From the NCBI GenBank assembly GCA_958450365.1, contig CAUEEP010000741.1, positions 2,648,501 through 2,712,500 on the forward strand: 64,000 nucleotides of DNA. Reading direction: 5' to 3'. The translations under genes were made by a program, and so were the position numbers. Under the pieces are notes generated by a model, which did no database searches, was not told the origin of the DNA, and saw only the letters and a program-made list of their open reading frames with translations. How positions within the stretch are numbered: the first letter of the stretch is position 1; every line of letters starts with the position of its first letter. Of the stretch, positions 11,690-22,294 are shown piece after piece. This DNA is from Mesorhabditis belari (lineage: Eukaryota; Nematoda; Chromadorea; Rhabditida; Rhabditidae).

Positions 11690-11870
11690 ATCTTTGGCTT
11701 TGATTCAAACCAATTCAAGCTTTGATTCAAACCAACTCCAGCTTTGATTCAAACCAATTCAAGCTTTGATTCAAACCAATTCAAGCTTTGATTCAAACCA
11801 ATTCAAGCTTTGATTCAAACCAACTCCAGCTTTGATTCAAACCAACTCAAGCTTTGATTCAAACCAATCT
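11690..11870. repeat. 22-bp minisatellite (CAAGCTTTGATTCAAACCAATT)
   Basis: About eight copies in the A-B intergenic region. A (tcaa)n microsatellite lies at 11540-11572. Confidence 0.9.
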
Positions 11871-12189
11871 CTCAGCCATTTCTTGACCTCGTCTTCGAAG
11901 TCAAAGTATTTGTTCGCGAAATCATTGCTCATCACTCATAACTAGTAATCAGAAAGTGCAAGATCAGGGCTGTATACTGGATGGGTCACCACCCATACAA
12001 GGGCTGTTTACACCACCCATACAAGTGAGTTTAGGGCAAAACGAGTCAAGTCTTTTCTCTAGCAAAGATTTGGCTAACTTGTCAAGTTGCTCGGGGTATT
12101 TGATTTAGCTAAGTGTTGTCTTGTGATCTAAAAGTTCCCCAGTAGATAGTTCCATTATTTACAGTTCCTCTTCCAAATCCCAGAACACC

Positions 12190-12300
12190 AAGAATGGATT
12201 CCTCTCCGTACAAGTGAATGGATTTTTCTCTTTACAAGGGATTCTATTTCCTAGAAATTTTGGAATGATCGTTTTTGGGATGATTGGAACGATCATTGAT
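12190..12300 (-). pseudogene. Partial duplicate of gene A exon 3
   Basis: 12193-12260 closely repeats 10016-10080: aatggattcctc, gtacaagtgaatggatttttctct, tacaagggatt and atttcctagaa, including the exon 3 acceptor. It continues into the adjoining intron sequence (ggaatgatcgtttttgggatgat). It is a detached exon-intron fragment with no neighbouring exons. Confidence 0.8.
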
Positions 12301-12548
12301 CATCCAAGAACGATCATCCAAGAACGATCATCCAAGAACGATCATCCAAGAACGATCATCCAAGAACGATCATCCAAGAACGATCATCCAAGAACGATCA
12401 TCCAAGAACGATCATCCAAGAACGATCATCCAAGAACGATCATCCAAGAACGATCATCCAAGAACGATCATCCAAGAATGATCATCCAAGAATGATCATC
12501 CAAGAATGATCATCCAAGAATGATCATCCAAGAATGATCATCCAAGAG
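12296..12548. repeat. 14-bp minisatellite (CCAAGAACGATCAT)
   Basis: About 18 copies; the last five carry aatgatcat. It starts directly at the end of the gene A exon 3 fragment, and its unit resembles the fragment's intron sequence. Confidence 0.95.
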
Positions 12549-12828
12549 CATAAATTTCTCATGCACATTTGGCTTGACGCCTGGGCTTTTTCTGTCAGCA
12601 ATCTCAGCTCTCTTTCATCAAAAGTTGACAGTTAGAAACAATTTTCATTCTTTGTCACAATACGGAATAAAAAAGTCCTGCACTTGCATCGAAAAAGATG
12701 CGCTGATTCAAATGCGTTGACCTTTCTGGGTGTATGTTAAGCCATTTGGAATCCAATCCAATCCAATCCAATCTAATTTGAATTAAACCAAAGTTTATGC
12801 AAATCTTTGAGTATTATTTTATGAACAA

Positions 12829-13092
12829 TTGATTATTCTTTTGCTATTTCGAAGAAAGGCTATTGTTGGTTTGAAAAATTTCGAGCAACTTGTGGGAATG
12901 CTGGAATGCTGGAATGCTCAGCTGGAATGCTGGACTGCTGATCGAGCTTTTCCCTTCTTTTGTCAACCATCGCCATCATCAAGCTCTTTCAATGAAATTC
13001 CACCCACTGATGAAGTTGAAGAGTCTTTTGTTGTTGCCGATGGACTACTAACCTGTGAAATCAAAGCGTGGCTTCAACTGAAGCTGAAGTGA
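12829..13092 (+). CDS. Doubtful ORF with a coding-like Ser/acidic stretch
   Basis: An 87-aa frame containing QPSPSSSSFNEIPPTDEVEESF, broken here as QPSPSSSSFNE + IPPTDEVEESF. It merges into a minisatellite (13075-13165, gaagctgaagtgacttcaact). I found no partner exons or family, so it may be a gene fragment or chance. The rest of 11078-14109 is repeats with no supported gene. Confidence 0.2.
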   Translation: MIILLLFRRKAIVGLKNFEQLVGMLECWNAQLECWTADRAFPFFCQPSPSSSSFNEIPPTDEVEESFVVADGLLTCEIKAWLQLKLK

Positions 13093-13489
13093 CTTCAACT
13101 GAAGCTGAAGTGGCTTCAACTGAAGCTGAAGTGACTTCAACTGAAGCTGAAGTGGCTTCAACCATGACTGCCTTGCTAGAAGATGTATCAATGGAAAAAT
13201 GTATATTTTAAAATATGCTAATATTACAAATATTATTTTAGAGTTCTCAAAAGCTTCAATGCGACAAATGCAGCATCGACAAATGCAGCATTTTCCAAAC
13301 AAACTTTCTTTAATCAATCACAGTAAGTTGATGAATTTATTGACTTTGTTAGGGGTTATTTCATTCACAAATTTTAGATTTCAACTGCTGGACCGAACGG
13401 TTTATTTATTATTTCTCAAAGATCTCAAAGAAAGATGACTCTTTAGAAAGAGTCATCTTTGAAAAAACGTGCCAAGTCATACCCATAAA

Positions 13490-13585
13490 TCTAATAGATA
13501 TTATCCAATAGATATTATTCAATAGATATTATTCAATAGATATTATTCAATAGATATTATTCAATAGATATTATTCAATAGATTT
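13490..13585. repeat. 14-bp tandem repeat (CAATAGATATTATT)
   Basis: Six copies between genes A and B. Confidence 0.9.
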
Positions 13586-14109
13586 AAAAGATTGAAAAGA
13601 CATAAGAGAACTTGGTTTTGCTTTGATCAAAAACTAAAAGAATTGTAAGAATAACAAAATTGAAAAGAACAAAATTGAAAAGAATAAAAACAGGGTTTAC
13701 TATTAGCTTTCATAAAGGTTTAAACAGCTTTCATAAAGACTCAAAAGTCGATCATTCAAATGGATTCAAGAACAAACAAAGAAGGAAACCGATCTTGTTC
13801 CTGATCGAAGTTTTTTGGGAAAGAGATTGGTGTGAAAAAGGCTTTTCCCTTCCCGGAACCGTCCAAGTTTGGCTAGTTCCCAGACGCAAAGAAAGAAATC
13901 TGAAAAGAGAATGATCGTGACCAATCGAGAGTCAATACAACGTTTTCTCAGCCCTCGGGCACTTTCCAAATTCAACAACAAAGCTTTTGTTAAATCTTTT
14001 GCTTTTTGTCCCGATTTGGTCGAATCTCTTGATTTCTTCGAGGCTTTGTCACCAAGGATTTCATTTCCCGATCGATTTCTCGGATTCATAAAAATTTGAA
14101 TAAGTTTTT

Positions 14110-17100
14110 ATGAACACTTGGCTATTGCTATTGCTATTTTCTTTATTATTTCATTCAACTTATGAGAAAAGATTCTCGAAAAAGAAACCGAAGATTGATA
14201 AAGATGTGAAAAAAGAGACACCTGCACCTGAAATTGATGTGATTGAAGAAGAAGAAAAGAGTGAATTCGAAGATAGTAAGTTCAGTTTTCCGAATTCTAT
14301 TTAGAAATACAAAATTTTTTCTCAAAGTTAGGCTAACGCTGGGTCAAAGCTAGGCTAAAGCCGAGCCAAAGCTAGGCCAAAGCTAGGCTAAAGCTGAGCG
14401 AAAGCTGGACCAAAGCTGAGCCAAAGCTGGGTCAAAGCTGGGTCAAAGCTGGACCAAAGCTGGGTCAAAGCTGGGTCAAAGCTGGACCAAAGCTGAGCCA
14501 AAGCTGGGCCAGAGCTGGGTCAAAGCTAGGCCAAAGCTGAGCCAAAGCTGGACCAAAGCTGAGCCAAAGCTGGGTCAAAGCTAGACCAAAGCTAGACCAA
14601 AACTGGGCCAAAGCTGGGTCAAAGCTAGACCAAAGCTAGGCCAAAGCTGGACCAAAGCTAGACCAAAGCTAGGCCAAAGCTGACCTAAAGCTAGGCCAAA
14701 GCTGAGCCAAAGCTGAGCCAAAGCTAGGCCAAAGCTAAGCCAAAGCTAGGCTAAAGCTGAGCCAAAGCTGAGCCAAAGCTGAGCCAAAGCTAGGACCAAA
14801 GCTGGGTCAAAGCTGGTCCAGAGCTTTTCTTACCGGCTCTTTTACTTCAGAACTCTATTCAAATATTGCTAGATCAGCCACAATTATAACATGAGCTGAC
14901 TACCGTAACCCTAGGCTAATTAATCAATTTTACAGTAACCTAAGTACTAAGTAACCTATTTTACCGTAACCTGAGTTTACAGTGCCGGTCAAAATTGAAT
15001 CCCCTTCGAAAAAGTGATGCTGTTTTGAGGGATTGTAACTTTAGATGTAGACATTGCATTTACAGGTGCTATATAGCATCTGAAAGCTCTCATTGAGCTC
15101 TACAAGATATCTCATAACACTTACGAGGAATACAATAGCTTTATCCAACTTTTAGGGGCTTGAATCAAAGCAAGGGTTTTGTTGGTAGTTTCGATCATCG
15201 AGCTAATACATCTTGGCGCTGCTTTTACCTGACTTTTACCTGACTCTGAACTGGCATTGATCCATCTCTGACCTGACTACTTAATTATTGTATTCTACTT
15301 ATATCACTACTTATATCACTACTTAATGATTGTATCATTTTTTCGATATCTAGATCACTCCAGTCTTATCCATTTCAATCTTATCCATTTCTTCTTATCT
15401 CATCCATTTCCAGTTTGCCCCTTCCCTTGGCAAAGCCACGAGCAAAACATCTTGGCCACATTTGCTCAGTGTCGAGAATTCGAACATGAGGGAGTCAAAT
15501 GTACTCCACACGATCCAATTGAATGCACTGGAAGGAATCCTGTTTGTGTTTTTTCAAAGGTGAAATTTCTGTGATTGAATTGAAATCGATCATTCTGTTT
15601 TTTAGATGACTGACGATTATCGTTGTTGCTCGGATGTGCCTCAGGATTTGAGTAGTCCGCCGGGAGTGCCTGAACAAGTGAAACCAAGTGAGTCAAATCA
15701 GTATGAGAGTTAGAGTTGGGAAATTACTGCAACCAAACTGCGCGCTAGGAACCTGGAAGATTACGGTAGTTTTAGCGCCTTTTAGAAAACGCTTTCAATT
15801 GTCGATAGATGTTTTTTTCCATTTTTAGTTTGTCCTTATGGTGCCACTTCCTATGATATCCCGTCCGTTCTTCTCTGTGATCCAACCGAAGAAAAATCAT
15901 GTCCAGACGAGTACACATGTGAACAAGCTGTCAATAGTCAAGTAATGGGAAAAGCTTTTTCAGGATCAAAAAAAAAGTTCAGATGCTTTCCACTTACAAT
16001 ATGCATCTTTGCTGCAAAACAACGGCTTTAGATTCGTTTGAGAATGGTTGGTAAAATCTAGGTTACGTTCAATCTAGACTGATTCTAGTCTAGATTGAAA
16101 TTTGATTGAAGATCGAATGTCCGATCGAGAGTGAAGTGAGGTCAAACGTCTAGAATCAAACCGATCACTCTAAATCAGGAATCCAATCTAGACTTAGATT
16201 TAGAGTGGATCGGCTAGATTCTAGATCAGACGTTTCACCTCACTCTCGAGCAGACGTCCGATCTAGAATCAGTCTAGATCAGACATCCGATCTAGAATCA
16301 GTGTTGATCAAACGTCTGATCTAGAATCAATCTCGATCAGACGTCCGACCTAGAATCAGTCTGGATCAGACATCCGATCTAGAATCAGTCTTGATCAGAC
16401 GTCTGATCTAGAATCAGTGTTGATCAGGCGTCCGATCTAGAATCAGTCTTGATCAGACGTCTGATCTAGAATCAATCTCAATCAGACGTCCGATCTAGAA
16501 TCACTCTTGATCAGACGTCCGATCTAGAATCAGTCTTGATCAAACGTCTGATCTAGAATCAATCTCGATCAGACGTCCGATCTAGAATCAGTCTTGATCA
16601 GACGACCGACCTAGAATCACTCTCAATCAGACATCCGATCTAGAATCAGTCTTGATCAGACATCCGATCTAGAATCAGTCTTGATCAGACATCCGATCTA
16701 GAATCAGTCTTGATCAGACATCCGATCTAGAATCAGTCTAGATCAGACGGATTTCTAGATTGAACGTAACATATATATTTGAATAGTGTATTCAAAAAAA
16801 CCTTTAGTTTTCTATGAGACAAAAGTTGGGATCAACAAGTTGTCGTCAAATTTCTCGATGCCTGTCTTTTATGTAACTTCTTTGTCTCCGTCGTTGATCC
16901 CGAATGCGCCAGGAGCTGGGATCGATTTTGTGAGTTCAAAAAAAGTTGCTGGCAATCTGCTGGAAAAATAAATGAATCAGATAAATATTTTAACTTTAGA
17001 ATTCTCAATAAAGAATTTAAAAGTCTAGAGAAACTAGAAATCTAGAAAAACGAAAAACTTATCAAATCTTGTTTGCCAGATGGTAGTGTTTGTGTGTGTG

Positions 17101-20100
17101 TGTGTGTGTTTTTCTGCTGAAAAATGGCTTTAAAAACACATATTATCTGGTGCACTGATCGATTTAATATGCTAGGATGTTATGCGTTTGTATGAGACTC
17201 CAGAAAGGATAGAGTTTTTAGTAAAAAAATTTCACATAAACACTTGAAAGTTGTTGTGAAATATTGGGAACTTCTTGAGTTGTCTAAAAAAACTTTAGTA
17301 CTAGTAAGATTCCTAAATTTAATGTGCATTGAAGCTTCGGGTATTTCCTTTCTTTCTTCCTTTCTTTCTTTCTTTCTTCCTTTCTTCCTTTCTTCTCCCT
17401 TGTCTTCCTATTTCTTCTTGAGCAAAGAAGGGGCCAATAGCTCAGTAGCTCAGTAGCCAATAGCTCAGTGGTAGAGCATCAACCTAGTAAGTAGAAGGCC
17501 GAGGGTTCAATTCCCAGCTTCCAAATTCTTTGCCGTTCATTCCTTTACATTATTGCATTGTATTGGGCTTAAACACTGATCAAAACTTTAGATTACTCTG
17601 AATGAATATGTGAAAAGTCCAACATCATCTCCATTACCTGAGATTCGAACGGGTGACCATTTCTCAATGCTCAACTATCGTTTCAGAGAGCCGGTCACAC
17701 TGAAGAAAGTAGGGAAATCTTTGAATTGTAGGGAAATCTTTGAATAAATCTTCAAACATTTCAGATTTCATTACTGAGAGACCAATTTCCGGGATACTTT
17801 CATCACGTCTTGTTGCTTTACAGTAAGTAAATACACAGTTTTTGCGGGTATTGTGTGCTCAAAGTAGAACTCAATAGAAACACTAGACATTGTTTTATTG
17901 TCTACTATATATAAAAGAGCAGAGTCTGTCTGCCTGTCCATCCGTCTGTCCATCCGTCTGTCTGTCCATCCGTCTGTCCGTCTTTACAGGCTTTTTCTCA
18001 GCCACCTGATGCTAGATTTTTTAAAAGGTCTTAAAATATCATATAGCTATCTCATTTCAAATGAAAAAATCAGAAATTGAAAGCTGATTGGCAGTACGGG
18101 GGGTCGAACCCGGCCCGTGTAGTCTGTAGAAATACCCGTTTCCGTAGAAATACTGCACCACGGTCATAGCTTGGTCGCCCCCAAAACATCCAGCTAAAAG
18201 ATTCAACTCACCGCCAATCCCTGCAATTGTTTCGCAACCGGCTGTTAGGCAGGTTTTTCGACTAATCTACTATATATATATAAAGCAGAAGAGACGTCTG
18301 TCCGTCTGTGCGCCGTCTGTGCGCCGTCTGTGCGTCGTCTGTGCGCAGCCTGTGCGCCGTCTGTGCGCAGCCTGTGCGCTGTCGTTTGGCAAAAAGGGGC
18401 AGGGCTTAGATTGCGTGAAAAACGTGGAACTCCTCAGTGGGAAACGCGAACGTTAGTGAGCGAATGTAGAAAAATATTCAGCCACAAATACTCTTTGGTA
18501 AAGAAGTGTACAGCAAATAGTCACATAGTGGACCTTTTCAGATCCACACGGAAATCCGGAATCGATGAATTTCTACTACAATCGTCAGTCAACGTTGAGC
18601 CGTGATGTCGATTTATCAGTGGCCCCATGGGATGAGGGAGTATTCTTTAGGTTTAAGAGGCTAAGTATTGCATTTGAGTTTTCTTTTTTAGAAGCATCAA
18701 CCGCGTGATGACAATCACCAACGACAAGGTGTCAACGAAGCAGAGTTTGTTTTGTTTTTTTTCACCACTTTTATGATCTTCATTTTCCAGCGAGAAAACT
18801 CTACATTGTGCTCGTTTTTAAAACAAAACAACGGCTGACGAGGAGACATCCACAAACATGGCAGGTGAGGCAAGGAACAGGGAGAAATGCTGATTCTAGT
18901 AGACGCCTTAAAAGAGGAGAATTAGAACCGATTCTCACTAAAACCAATTTATCGGGAGTAATATAATTTTCTGTATTTTCTCTAATTGTAATGCCCTCTC
19001 CCCCTCCGTCCGGCCGAGCCGAGTTGGCGACTATTTTACAGTTCCCAAGCTTTCGCAGAAGCTCAACACTCAAATCCCCCACAAGATCTCATCGTCAGCT
19101 ACATTTTCCGACCCCACATCGATAGGTTCTGATAAGCGGTTCTCGAGATTTCGAGCAATTTAGGCGACGCTCAGGGTGCACTACTATTAGAGGGAATACG
19201 GTAATAGCCGTATCATCTAAAAAGCAAAAGAAAAACCATTGTGTAAATGGCGAAATGTTCTTCCATATAAATTACCGTATTTCCCCTAATAGTCGTCATC
19301 CCGGCGAGCGTAACCGCTCGCGATCTGGCAAACCCGTCCGATGTAGAGTGCTTCCCTTTTGACCGAAAAGAGATCTTTCACAAAAATAACAATTCCTAGC
19401 TAGTTAACCAGTTTTTAAAACCAGTTAAACGGGTTTTTTGATTCTGAAGTCGATATTCTTCACTGAAAGTCTTTTTAAGCCACTTCCAGAAGCCCGATTT
19501 TGCTTCTTACTCTTTATAGACACTTTAAAACACTTCAAAATGGATTTTAGGACTTTAACGAAGAAGAAAAAGGTTTTGACAGTGATGGGATTCGAACCAG
19601 GCACAGCCAGGAGTGAGGGGCGTACGAGGGTCGAACACCAGGCATAGTCAGAAGAGAGGGGCGTACGAGGGTCGAGCACACTATCCGCTACACCATTCAG
19701 TCACTCTTAATGGTAATTCAGCATCATACAGCGGCGGCGCCGTTTTTCCAAATGGAACAACGCCGGCGTATGGGGCCGAACTACCTTCACCCAAACAGTG
19801 ACTGGAGTACTAGTTCTATACTAGAAAGATCTATACTAGTTTGATTCCAGTAAAACACAGAATGATGTGGATAGTGTGCTGGCCCGTCGCTTGGCACTGG
19901 CTCCCGGTTGTCCCTGGTTCGAATCCCGCTCTCAAAAACTTTCTGCTTTTTCGTTAAATCACTAAAAGTGCCTAAATTTGAAGGATTTTTCCTAAAGGAT
20001 CCCAAAGGATTTTTCTCAAAAACTGGCTATGCTATGAAGCTATGAACACAACAAAAAGCTATGAAGTAAAACTGAATCCCTTTAGAATTTTAATGGGGCG

Positions 20101-20430
20101 TTTCTGTGCTAGATCCTATACTCTAAATCGAAACTAAATTAGAGCAATTTGCTTAGAGCAATTAGAGCAAAGCAAATTAGAGTAAGGAGACGGGCAACGA
20201 CAGAGTTATTAGTTGTAAACCAAGCATAAGATCTATATTAGTTTGATTCCAGTAAAACACAGAATGATTTCCAGGATCTTCACGCAAATTACACATCATT
20301 CACAGAATTTTCTTACTACTCCAACAGGGAAATTGTTGGGCACACCCGAAGCTGGCTCGTATTTCTATGTGAGTTGAAGAAAAGAAACTGAGTCCTAGAT
20401 ATTATTTGTACTTTTTAGATGACCAAATAA
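14110..20430 (+). CDS. Secreted lustrin-type cysteine-rich protein (gene B)
   Basis: Thirteen phase-consistent exons give about 392 aa: 14110-14275, 15414-15559, 15606-15687, 15829-15941, 15983-16046, 16808-16929, 17592-17708, 17765-17822, 18542-18650, 18692-18744, 18791-18864, 20306-20368, 20419-20430. A signal peptide (MNTWLLLLLFSLLFHS) and a Lys/Glu-rich linker precede the two cysteine modules (CPFPWQS, CTGRNPVC, RCCSD; then ICPYGATSYDIP, CPDEYTC, LCCKTT). The C-terminal domain follows (PEIRTGDHF, FYYNRQS, RKLYIVLVF, GKLLGTPEAGSYFY). Gene A is the paralogue, but intron positions differ in places. The exon 9-10 boundary is least sure: donor 18639 with donor 18729 is also in phase. The frame stays open past the exon 6 donor to a stop at 16971, which would give a short form without the C-terminal domain. 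Confidence 0.85.
14328..14830. repeat. 11-bp minisatellite (CCAAAGCTGAG)
   Basis: About 45 copies with variants gctgggt, gctagac and gctaggc; fills the start of gene B intron 1. Confidence 0.95.
14978..15010. mobile_element. Tc1-like terminus
   Basis: acagtgccggtcaaaattgaa resembles the CAGTG..GGCCAAAA ends of Tc1-family transposons. I found no inverted partner nearby, so it is a solo or truncated end in gene B intron 1. Confidence 0.35.
16062..16770. mobile_element. TIR element containing a 29-bp minisatellite
   Basis: The 17-bp inverted repeats gttacgttcaatctaga (16062-16078) and tctagattgaacgtaac (16754-16770) bound about 20 copies of a 29-bp unit (gatcagacgtccgatctag + aatcagtctt). It fills most of gene B intron 5. 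Each unit contains the near-palindrome cagacgtccg/atctagat. Confidence 0.85.
17455..17524 (+). tRNA. tRNA-Thr(AGT)-like pseudogene
   Basis: The D arm (TAGCTCAGTGGTAGAGC), anticodon loop CTAGTAA with a 4/5-paired stem, and T loop GGGTTCAATTCCC are tRNA-like. The acceptor stem does not pair, and the D-arm start (tagctcagtagc) is repeated three times just upstream. Most likely a tRNA-derived remnant in gene B intron 6. Confidence 0.4.
17897..18240 (+). mobile_element. Helitron-like element with captured exon fragment
   Basis: Starts TCTACTATATATAAAAGAGC followed by a (TCTGTCCATCCG)n block, then an AT-rich body, then an inverted tRNA-like part (gggggtcgaacccggc). This order recurs on the minus strand at 62236-61760. 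Bases 18200-18234 match 28056-28090 at 33 of 35 positions; that segment spans the end of TMCC exon 9 and its donor. It lies in gene B intron 8. No Rep/helicase coding is present; the Helitron label rests on the 5' motif and gene capture. Confidence 0.55.
18095..18180 (-). repeat. tRNA-like module
   Basis: On the minus strand, an A-box-like ACCGTGGTGCAG is followed about 50 bases later by the B box GGGTTCGACCCC. Part of the element starting at 17897. Confidence 0.4.
18263..18390 (+). mobile_element. Second Helitron-like head with (CTGTGCGCCGT)n
   Basis: tctactatatatatataaagc followed by gtctgtccgtctgtgcgccg repeats, related to the heads at 17897 and 27281. Its 3' end is not clear. Confidence 0.45.
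18970..19203. mobile_element. MITE, TACCGTATTT family
   Basis: Same body as the elements at 4386 and 30214; ends with actattagagggaatacggta. Just downstream (19272-19300) is a solo left end (taccgtatttcccctaatagtcgtc). Both are in gene B intron 11. Confidence 0.8.
19568..19692 (-). repeat. tRNA-derived element with internal duplication
   Basis: On the minus strand a D-arm-like ATGGTGTAGCGGATAGTG precedes a B box GGTTCGAATCCC. The segment gaggggcgtacgagggtcga occurs twice between them. Retains pol III box spacing only after the duplication is discounted. Confidence 0.45.
19868..19935 (+). repeat. tRNA-derived fragment
   Basis: GTGGATAGTGTGC (A-box-like) and CTGGTTCGAATCCCGCTC (B box), related to the inverted one at 19568-19692. 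It lies in gene B intron 11. Confidence 0.4.
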
Positions 20431-20495
20431 TCTCTGCGTCTATCAAAGATCGCTGTGTCTATCAAAGAAAAGATGTTTACTTCTCTCGAATTTTA

Positions 20496-20501
20496 AATAA
20501 A
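20496..20501 (+). terminator. Poly(A) signal AATAAA
   Basis: AATAAA 66 bases after the stop codon of gene B. Confidence 0.55.
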
Positions 20502-20752
20502 GCAACTGCTTACAGTAATGCTGTCTTTCTACACAAACAGTTGTCTTTCTTGCTGTCTTTCTACACAAAGTAATGCTGTCTTTCTACACACACTTAAATG
20601 AACATTAAAGCTCATAACTCATGCTAAACATTATTACCTTTATGCAATTTGCATTGTTTTCTAGAATACAGAGTGAAAAGAGATAAATCGTTCTTAAAAA
20701 TTCAATTCATAATCTCCTTTATAAGTGGCTAAACAAAAAACTATTGAAAGTA

Positions 20753-21127
20753 TTAGGGTGGTGCAAAAGAAACTGCCGATGGGTCTCATTTATTAGAAAT
20801 TTATCAGAAACGAGCGATGCAGCTCTCATTTATCAGAAACGAGCGATGCAGCTCTCATTTATCAGAAACGAGCGATGCTAACTGCATTCTTTTTTTATGT
20901 TTTGTTCGCATATTTGTTTGCTATTTATTTCGACATTTCAATTTTTTGGTTGTTGTTTATTTTATTTTTTATTTAGGATCATGGTCGAGGAAAAGTTTGT
21001 GCTACGAGCAGCATTACTGTTTAACTTCAAAATTGGAAAGTCTGCTGCCGAATCGCATCGTTGTCTCGCAAGGAACCAAAAGAGAAAAGAGGACCAAATT
21101 TGTAGAGAAAAGGAACCAAATTTGTAG
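20753..21127 (+). mobile_element. 5' part of a mariner transposon
   Basis: A mariner-type terminus (tattagggtggtgcaaaag, 20753) is followed by a triplicated 29-bp piece (atttatcagaaacgagcgatgcagctctc). From 20981 comes a start of transposase: MVEEKFVLRAALLFNFKIG, then KSAAESHRCLARN, which is the mariner N-terminal helix-turn-helix. Coding then runs into the 18-bp satellite at 21131, and the remainder of the transposase is gone. Confidence 0.7.
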
Positions 21128-21130
21128 AGA

Positions 21131-22294
21131 TTTACGAAGCAACGTCCGTTTACGAAGCAACGTCCGTTTACGAAGCAACGTCCGTTTACGAAGCAACGTC
21201 CGTTTACGAAGCAACGTCCGTTTACGAAGCAACGTCCGTTTACGAAGCAACGTCCGTTTACGAAGCAACGTCCGTTTACGAAGCAACGTCCGTTTACGAA
21301 GCAACGTCCGTTTACGAAGCAACGTCCGTTTACGAAGCAACGTCCGTTTACGAAGCAACGTCCGTTTACGAAGCAACGTCCGTTTACGAAGCAACGTCCG
21401 TTTACGAAGCAACGTCCGTTTACGAAGCAACGTCCGTTTACGAAGCAACGTCCGTTTACGAAGCAACGTCCGTTTACGAAGCAACGTCCGTTTACGAAGC
21501 AACGTCCGTTTACGAAGCAACGTCCGTTTACGAAGCAACGTCCGTTTACGAAGCAACGTCCGTTTACGAGGCAACGTCCGTTTACGAGGCAACGTCCGTT
21601 TACGAGGCAACGTCCGTTTACGAGGCAACGTCCGTTTACGAGGCAACGTCCGTTTACGAGGCAACGTCCGTTTACGAGGCAACGTCCGTTTACGAGGCAA
21701 CGTCCGTTTACGAAGCAACGTCCGTTTACGAGGCAACGTCCGTTTACGAGGCAACGTCCGTTTACGAAGCAACGTCCGTTTACGAGGCAACGTCCGTTTA
21801 CGAGGCAACGTCCGTTTACGAGGCAACGTCCGTTTACGAGGCAACGTCCGTTTACGAGGCAACGTCCGTTTACGAGGCAACGTCCGTTTACGAGGCAACG
21901 TCCGTTTACGAGGCAACGTCCGTTTACGAGGCAACGTCCGTTTACGAGGCAACGTCCGTTTACGAGGCAACGTCCGTTTACGAGGCAACGTCCGTTTACG
22001 AGGCAACGTCCGTTTACGAGGCAACGTCCGTTTACGAGGCAACGTCCGTTTACGAGGCAACGTCCGTTTACGAGGCAACGTCCGTTTACGAGGCAACGTC
22101 CGTTTACGAAGCAACGTCCGTTTACGAGGCAACGTCCGTTTACGAGGCAACGTCCGTTTACGAGGCAACGTCCGTTTACGAGGCAACGTCCGTTTACGAG
22201 GCAACGTCCGTTTACGAGGCAACGTCCGTTTACGAGGCAACGTCTTTACGGGCTCCGTTTGGGCGTCCGTTTAGGCAACGTCCGTTTACGAGGC
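21131..22294. repeat. 18-bp satellite (TTTACGAAGCAACGTCCG), about 60 copies
   Basis: Nearly perfect tandem array. The first 24 or so units carry GAAGC; the rest carry GAGGC, with three isolated GAAGC units (near 21709, 21763 and 22105). Because 18 is a multiple of 3 and the unit lacks stops in several frames, ORFs of 485 aa (+) and 408 aa (-) appear; these are artefacts of the repeat. The last units decay (cgtctttacgggctccg). It sits within a broken mariner copy. The region 20431-23875 holds no supported gene. Confidence 0.97.

Noticed and set aside
13766..14089. 107-aa minus ORF upstream of gene B
   Set aside because: No splice context or homology; it overlaps the likely promoter and 5' region of gene B.
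16235..16750. CRISPR-like array (29-bp repeats)
   Set aside because: Units are directly tandem with no spacers, lie inside a eukaryotic intron and are bounded by a TIR; it is a minisatellite.
17455..17524. Functional tRNA-Thr
   Set aside because: The acceptor stem does not pair and the T stem is incomplete; kept only as a pseudogene.
20817..22274. 485-aa plus ORF and 408-aa minus ORF
   Set aside because: Both are translations of the 18-bp satellite; they arise because the unit is a multiple of three without stops.
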